Below, piece after piece: positions 8,789 to 11,162 of a stretch of DNA of 11,162 nucleotides. Positions within the stretch are counted from its first letter, which is position 1, and each line of letters starts with the position of its first letter. The stretch comes from Bifidobacterium breve. Lineage in GTDB: Bacteria; Actinomycetota; Actinomycetes; Mycobacteriales; Mycobacteriaceae. The position numbers and the translations under genes were made by a program. A model generated the notes under the pieces. That model searched no databases, was not told the origin of the DNA, and saw nothing but the letters and a program-made list of their open reading frames with translations. Where the stretch lies: positions 1-11,162 of the forward strand of contig CALQLM010000008.1 in the NCBI GenBank assembly GCA_943331415.1, written 5' to 3'.

Positions 8789-10530
8789 ACCGCTATATCT
8801 AACCGGTTAAATTCGCCGCCGCGGTATAGATCAGCACATGATGACCGACGGATCTTGCCGCTGGTAGTGATGGGGATCGAGCCGGGCGACACCAGAACGA
8901 GGTCGCCGACGCGGAGGCTGTGCTCCTTCCAGATCGCAGTCTTCACCGCGCGGCTGACGGTGTTCAGCTGCGAGTCCTGTTCGTCAGCGTCCGCCGGCTT
9001 GAGTTCAACGATCGCCACGAGGTTCTCGCTGGAGTCATCCTCGACGGCGATCGCAGCGACGCGCCCCCCGGTGATCTCCCGGATGGTGGCCTCGATGTCA
9101 TCGGGGTAGTGGTTGCGGCCGTCGACGATCAGCAGATCCTTGAGACGGCCCATGATGAAAAACTCACCATCAGAGAGTGCACCGAGATCGCCGGTACGCA
9201 GCCACGGCCCGGCAGGGGTGCCCGGGGACGGATTGCTAATCTGAGCACGGAAGACACTGGCGGTGAGCTCAGGCTTCTGCCAGTAGCCCAGCGCAACGTT
9301 GTCGCCGCAAACCCAGATCTCGCCGATGGAGCCCTCCGGCATCTCGATCCCGGTCTCCGGGTCGACGATGCGGACCGGGTAAGCCCGCGGAGGGCCGTAG
9401 GTGACGAGTTCGGTGCTGGCCTCCTGGCCTGCCTCGCAGCGCAGCGCGACACCGGCGGCCAGTTTCGCAAGGTCGAAGTGGGCAGTGCGAACTGGGTCCG
9501 CGACGTCGGGCGTGGCCACGTACAGCGTCGCCTCAGCCAGACCGTAGGACGGCTGAACCACCCGGTCCTTGAGTCCAAACTTGGCGAAGCGGGTGACGAA
9601 GCGATTGACGGTTGCCGAGTGCACACGCTCTGCACCACTGAGGATCACGTGGACACGGCTCAGGTCGAGCCCTTCCATATCGGCGTCAGAGGTTCGACGC
9701 GCCGCGAGCTCGAAGGCGAAGTTGGGTGCGCCCGAGAAGCAGTGCGGGTGCTTGGCCATCAGCTGGATCCAGCTGGCGGGCTTCAGCAGAAACGCCAGCG
9801 GGCTCATCAGCACCGCCTTGCGCCCGGTCACCAGGGGTGAGCAGACACCCATGATCAGCCCGAGATCGTGGAAAAAGGGCAACCACGACACAACCGTGGT
9901 CTCTTCCGGCAGCGAGGTGGTGCCGAAATAATCGAGCATGATCTGCTCGACATTGGATGTCACGTTTCGGTGCGAGACGATCACACCGGCCGCCGTTCGG
10001 GTCGATCCCGAGGTGTACTGCAGATAAGCCGGGCCGGAACGTGAATGGTCGGTGGTGTCCAGTGCCCGGGTCGCGTCGAAATCGAGCAGATCGACCTCAA
10101 TGACGGCCGGCGCCGGCCGACCACCCTGACCAGAGGCGTACTTGTTAACGTCGGCAACCGCGGACGACGTGGTCAGCAGCACAGTGGGCATGCTGTCCTC
10201 CAGCGCAGAGGCCACCCGCTGGTCGTGCACGCCGAATTGCGGCACCGACAAAGGAACAGCGATGAAGCCCGCCTGAAGTGCACCCAGGAAGGAGACGATG
10301 TAGTCCAGGCCCTGCGGAGCCATAATCGCGACCCGGTCGCCGGGAGCACCGTGCAGACGCAACTCTTCGGCCAGGACAAGGGACTTGCGGTACAGCTGGG
10401 CCCAGGTGAGCACCTCGGCCTCGCCGGTGCCGGTCACCTCGGGGTCCATAAAAACGTAGGCGGTTGCATCCGGCTTTTCGGTAGCACGGCGCAGGAGCAG
10501 AGCAGGGAGGGATAGATCGGTCTGCATCAT
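8785..10530 (-). CDS. fadD26: FadD26-like long-chain fatty acyl-AMP ligase (FAAL)
   Basis: The enzyme activates a long-chain fatty acid as acyl-adenylate and passes it to the N-terminal ACP of the adjacent PKS, providing the starter unit. The protein has 581 residues; FadD26 and FadD28 have about 580. Visible motifs are the nucleotide loop YTSGSTRTAAG (172-182), WLPFFHDLGL (216-225), SYGLAEAT (328-335), RTGD (445-448), GRNHYPDDIEATI (471-483) and the C-terminal ITTSGKIRR with Lys559. Residues about 335-375 fit the extra segment that separates FAALs from acyl-CoA ligases. The C-terminus RLDIAV is nearly that of FadD26. The frame stays open upstream to an ATG at 10755, but I chose 10530 because GAAGAGG lies nine bases before it, the protein then begins as the family does (SLPALLLRRA), and the longer form would run through the putative promoter. 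The stop overlaps the ppsA-like start by four bases. FadD28 or FadD29 types are alternatives, but position next to ppsA favours FadD26. Confidence 0.93.
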   Translation of the reverse strand: MMQTDLSLPALLLRRATEKPDATAYVFMDPEVTGTGEAEVLTWAQLYRKSLVLAEELRLHGAPGDRVAIMAPQGLDYIVSFLGALQAGFIAVPLSVPQFGVHDQRVASALEDSMPTVLLTTSSAVADVNKYASGQGGRPAPAVIEVDLLDFDATRALDTTDHSRSGPAYLQYTSGSTRTAAGVIVSHRNVTSNVEQIMLDYFGTTSLPEETTVVSWLPFFHDLGLIMGVCSPLVTGRKAVLMSPLAFLLKPASWIQLMAKHPHCFSGAPNFAFELAARRTSDADMEGLDLSRVHVILSGAERVHSATVNRFVTRFAKFGLKDRVVQPSYGLAEATLYVATPDVADPVRTAHFDLAKLAAGVALRCEAGQEASTELVTYGPPRAYPVRIVDPETGIEMPEGSIGEIWVCGDNVALGYWQKPELTASVFRAQISNPSPGTPAGPWLRTGDLGALSDGEFFIMGRLKDLLIVDGRNHYPDDIEATIREITGGRVAAIAVEDDSSENLVAIVELKPADADEQDSQLNTVSRAVKTAIWKEHSLRVGDLVLVSPGSIPITTSGKIRRSSCADLYRGGEFNRLDIAV

Positions 10531-10539
10531 GCTGATCAA

Positions 10540-10546
10540 CCTCTTC
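10540..10546 (-). promoter_or_regulatory. Ribosome binding site deciding the fadD26-like start
   Basis: GAAGAGG on the minus strand sits nine bases before the ATG at 10530-10528. A second ATG follows directly, so translation could begin at either of two consecutive Met codons; the first has the better spacing. This site argues against the upstream in-frame ATG at 10755. Confidence 0.7.
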
Positions 10547-10634
10547 GCTATCGGTGTAACGGTCCGGGTGGTGTACCCGTGGATCGCAGATCCGGAGATT
10601 GACGAACACATCAAGGCCGGTCGCAAGCCAGAAC

Positions 10635-10666
10635 TGAGCGCGCTAGCACTCAACCGTGAGCGCTCA
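10635..10666. promoter_or_regulatory. Two tandem palindromes in the fadD26-like leader, possible operators
   Basis: The plus strand shows an 18-base imperfect palindrome with outer arms TGAGCGC and GCACTCA around a TAGC-type centre (10635-10652), then a perfect 10-base palindrome TGAGCGCTCA (10657-10666). All arms share the half-site TGAG(C/T)GC, and the two centres are 18 bases apart. They lie downstream of the promoter candidate and upstream of the ribosome binding site, where a repressor could block transcription; the larger one could also fold as an RNA hairpin with one G-U pair. The palindromes are seen in the sequence; their function is inferred. Confidence 0.45.
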
Positions 10667-10689
10667 TCGCTCCCCCAATCTATCAGCTT

Positions 10690-10718
10690 AGTGTAATACT
10701 CGCCCGGGGAGGCGGCAA
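10690..10718 (-). promoter_or_regulatory. Candidate sigma-70-type promoter for the fadD26-pps operon
   Basis: On the minus strand TTGCCG (10718-10713) and TACACT (10695-10690) are separated by 17 bases. Each box matches its consensus at four of six positions. Transcription would begin near 10683 and leave a leader of about 150 bases before the fadD26-like ATG. The placement agrees with the known promoter position upstream of fadD26 in M. tuberculosis, but the boxes are imperfect and overlapping choices (TATTAC) exist. Confidence 0.4.
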
Positions 10719-10918
10719 GATTGGACCTGCCCAAACACTCTCGGGCACACTCCAAACGTTAGCTGTGATGTAGATTACCGCTGACCTCAGATCCGAGAAT
10801 ATAGTTACTGAACTGGATATTCAGTCGGTGCTTACGGCGTGCACAGGCTAACTTCAGCCAATTGATCAACTTGCACGGCAAACAGATACCCGGGGCACCT
10901 TGTGCTCTTAGCTAAATC

Positions 10919-11162
10919 TCAGCTACGGCCCTGTCGGCGGTGCTCGCAACCCGCCAGAATCCGCTCCTCCATCCAGTGGGCCAGTTGCGGCAGGTTGTCG
11001 TTCATATAGAAGTGACCGCCGCTGAAGACCGTCAGGTCGAAAGTCGCGGTGGTCCGCTGCTGCCACGGCGACATCAGTTCCTCGGTGCCTAACTCATCGT
11101 TGTCGGCCATCATCGCGTGGATCGGGCAGGAAACCTTCGCCTCCGGCGGGCTCTCGTAGCCA
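10919..11162 (-). CDS. tesA: TesA-like type II thioesterase, C-terminal part only (5' end beyond window)
   Basis: About 80 C-terminal residues of an alpha/beta-hydrolase thioesterase are visible, from GYESPPEAK to the TGA at 10921-10919. Type II thioesterases release or edit chains on PKS carrier proteins; in M. tuberculosis TesA is needed for PDIM formation and has been reported to bind PpsE. The fragment contains CPIHAMMADND, where an Asp of the catalytic machinery is expected, and GGHFYMNDNLPQL with the catalytic His. It matches what I remember of the TesA end (SCPIYAFIGDKD and GDHFYLNDNLPEL) almost position for position. The serine nucleophile (GHSMG) and start lie outside the window. The order tesA, fadD26, ppsA is that of the PDIM locus. 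The 388-base gap suggests separate transcription from the PKS operon. Confidence 0.88.
   Translation of the reverse strand, partial: GYESPPEAKVSCPIHAMMADNDELGTEELMSPWQQRTTATFDLTVFSGGHFYMNDNLPQLAHWMEERILAGCEHRRQGRS

Larger units (their letters stand above)
10531..10918 (-). other. Intergenic region between tesA and fadD26-like, probable operon leader
   Basis: This is the only non-coding stretch longer than a few bases. It is visibly richer in A and T than the genes around it, most of all at 10681-10918. It contains the promoter candidate and tandem palindromes listed separately, and the octamer TGATCAAC twice on the plus strand (10533-10540 and 10863-10870). I see no tRNA, no convincing terminator for tesA and no insertion sequence. 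In M. tuberculosis a small ORF (Rv2929) is annotated in the same gap and the PDIM operon promoter lies upstream of fadD26; here I find no independent small gene I would support. Confidence 0.6.

Noticed and set aside
10531..10755. Upstream extension of the fadD26-like frame to an ATG at 10755 (75 extra residues)
   Set aside because: The extra residues do not resemble the FadD N-terminus, no good ribosome binding site was seen, and the extension covers the likely promoter. The ATG at 10530 gives the family length and has GAAGAGG upstream.
10531..10918. A small gene equivalent to Rv2929 between tesA and fadD26
   Set aside because: No independent frame with a start site and recognisable similarity could be supported here; I cannot recall Rv2929 well enough to exclude a diverged remnant.
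10880..10918. Terminator after tesA (GCAC-AAG-GTGC inverted repeat)
   Set aside because: The stem is only four base pairs, and no T run follows.

Overview
The window holds four genes, all on the minus strand and read from right to left: the 3' end of a tesA-type thioesterase, a complete fadD26-type fatty acyl-AMP ligase, a complete ppsA-type modular polyketide synthase (PKS), and a ppsE-type PKS that runs off the left edge. The assignments rest on reading the translations and comparing them with what I remember of the Mycobacterium tuberculosis phthiocerol dimycocerosate (PDIM/DIM) locus. No search was run. High GC, a GTG start, and the TesA/FadD26/Pps combination point to a mycobacterium. 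The many differences from the remembered tuberculosis proteins suggest a non-tuberculous species.

Layout in transcription order: tesA C-terminus (11162-10919); a 388-base intergenic stretch (10918-10531) with a plausible promoter and two tandem palindromes; fadD26-like (10530-8785, 581 aa); ppsA-like (8788-4031, 1585 aa, ACP-KS-AT-KR-ACP); and ppsE-like (4034 to beyond 1, at least 1344 aa, KS-AT-ACP-condensation). The three large genes overlap by four bases at each junction (ATGA, then GTGA), so they look like one translationally coupled operon. I read the ppsE-like frame codon by codon from 4034 to 3 and found no stop or frameshift.

The unusual point is what is missing. In the known locus ppsA is followed by ppsB, ppsC and ppsD before ppsE. 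Here the ppsA-like stop overlaps the ppsE-like start, so the middle three modules are not between them. The gene set predicts a short assembly line. FadD26 would adenylate a long-chain fatty acid and load it on the N-terminal ACP of the first PKS. That PKS would add one extender unit and reduce the keto group to a hydroxyl. The ppsE-like protein would add a second unit without reduction, and TesA (with or without the condensation domain) would release the chain. The product would be a long-chain hydroxy-keto acid, or a ketone or lactone derived from it, rather than a full phthiocerol. This is inference from domain content. A deletion or an assembly artefact between similar PKS modules must be excluded.
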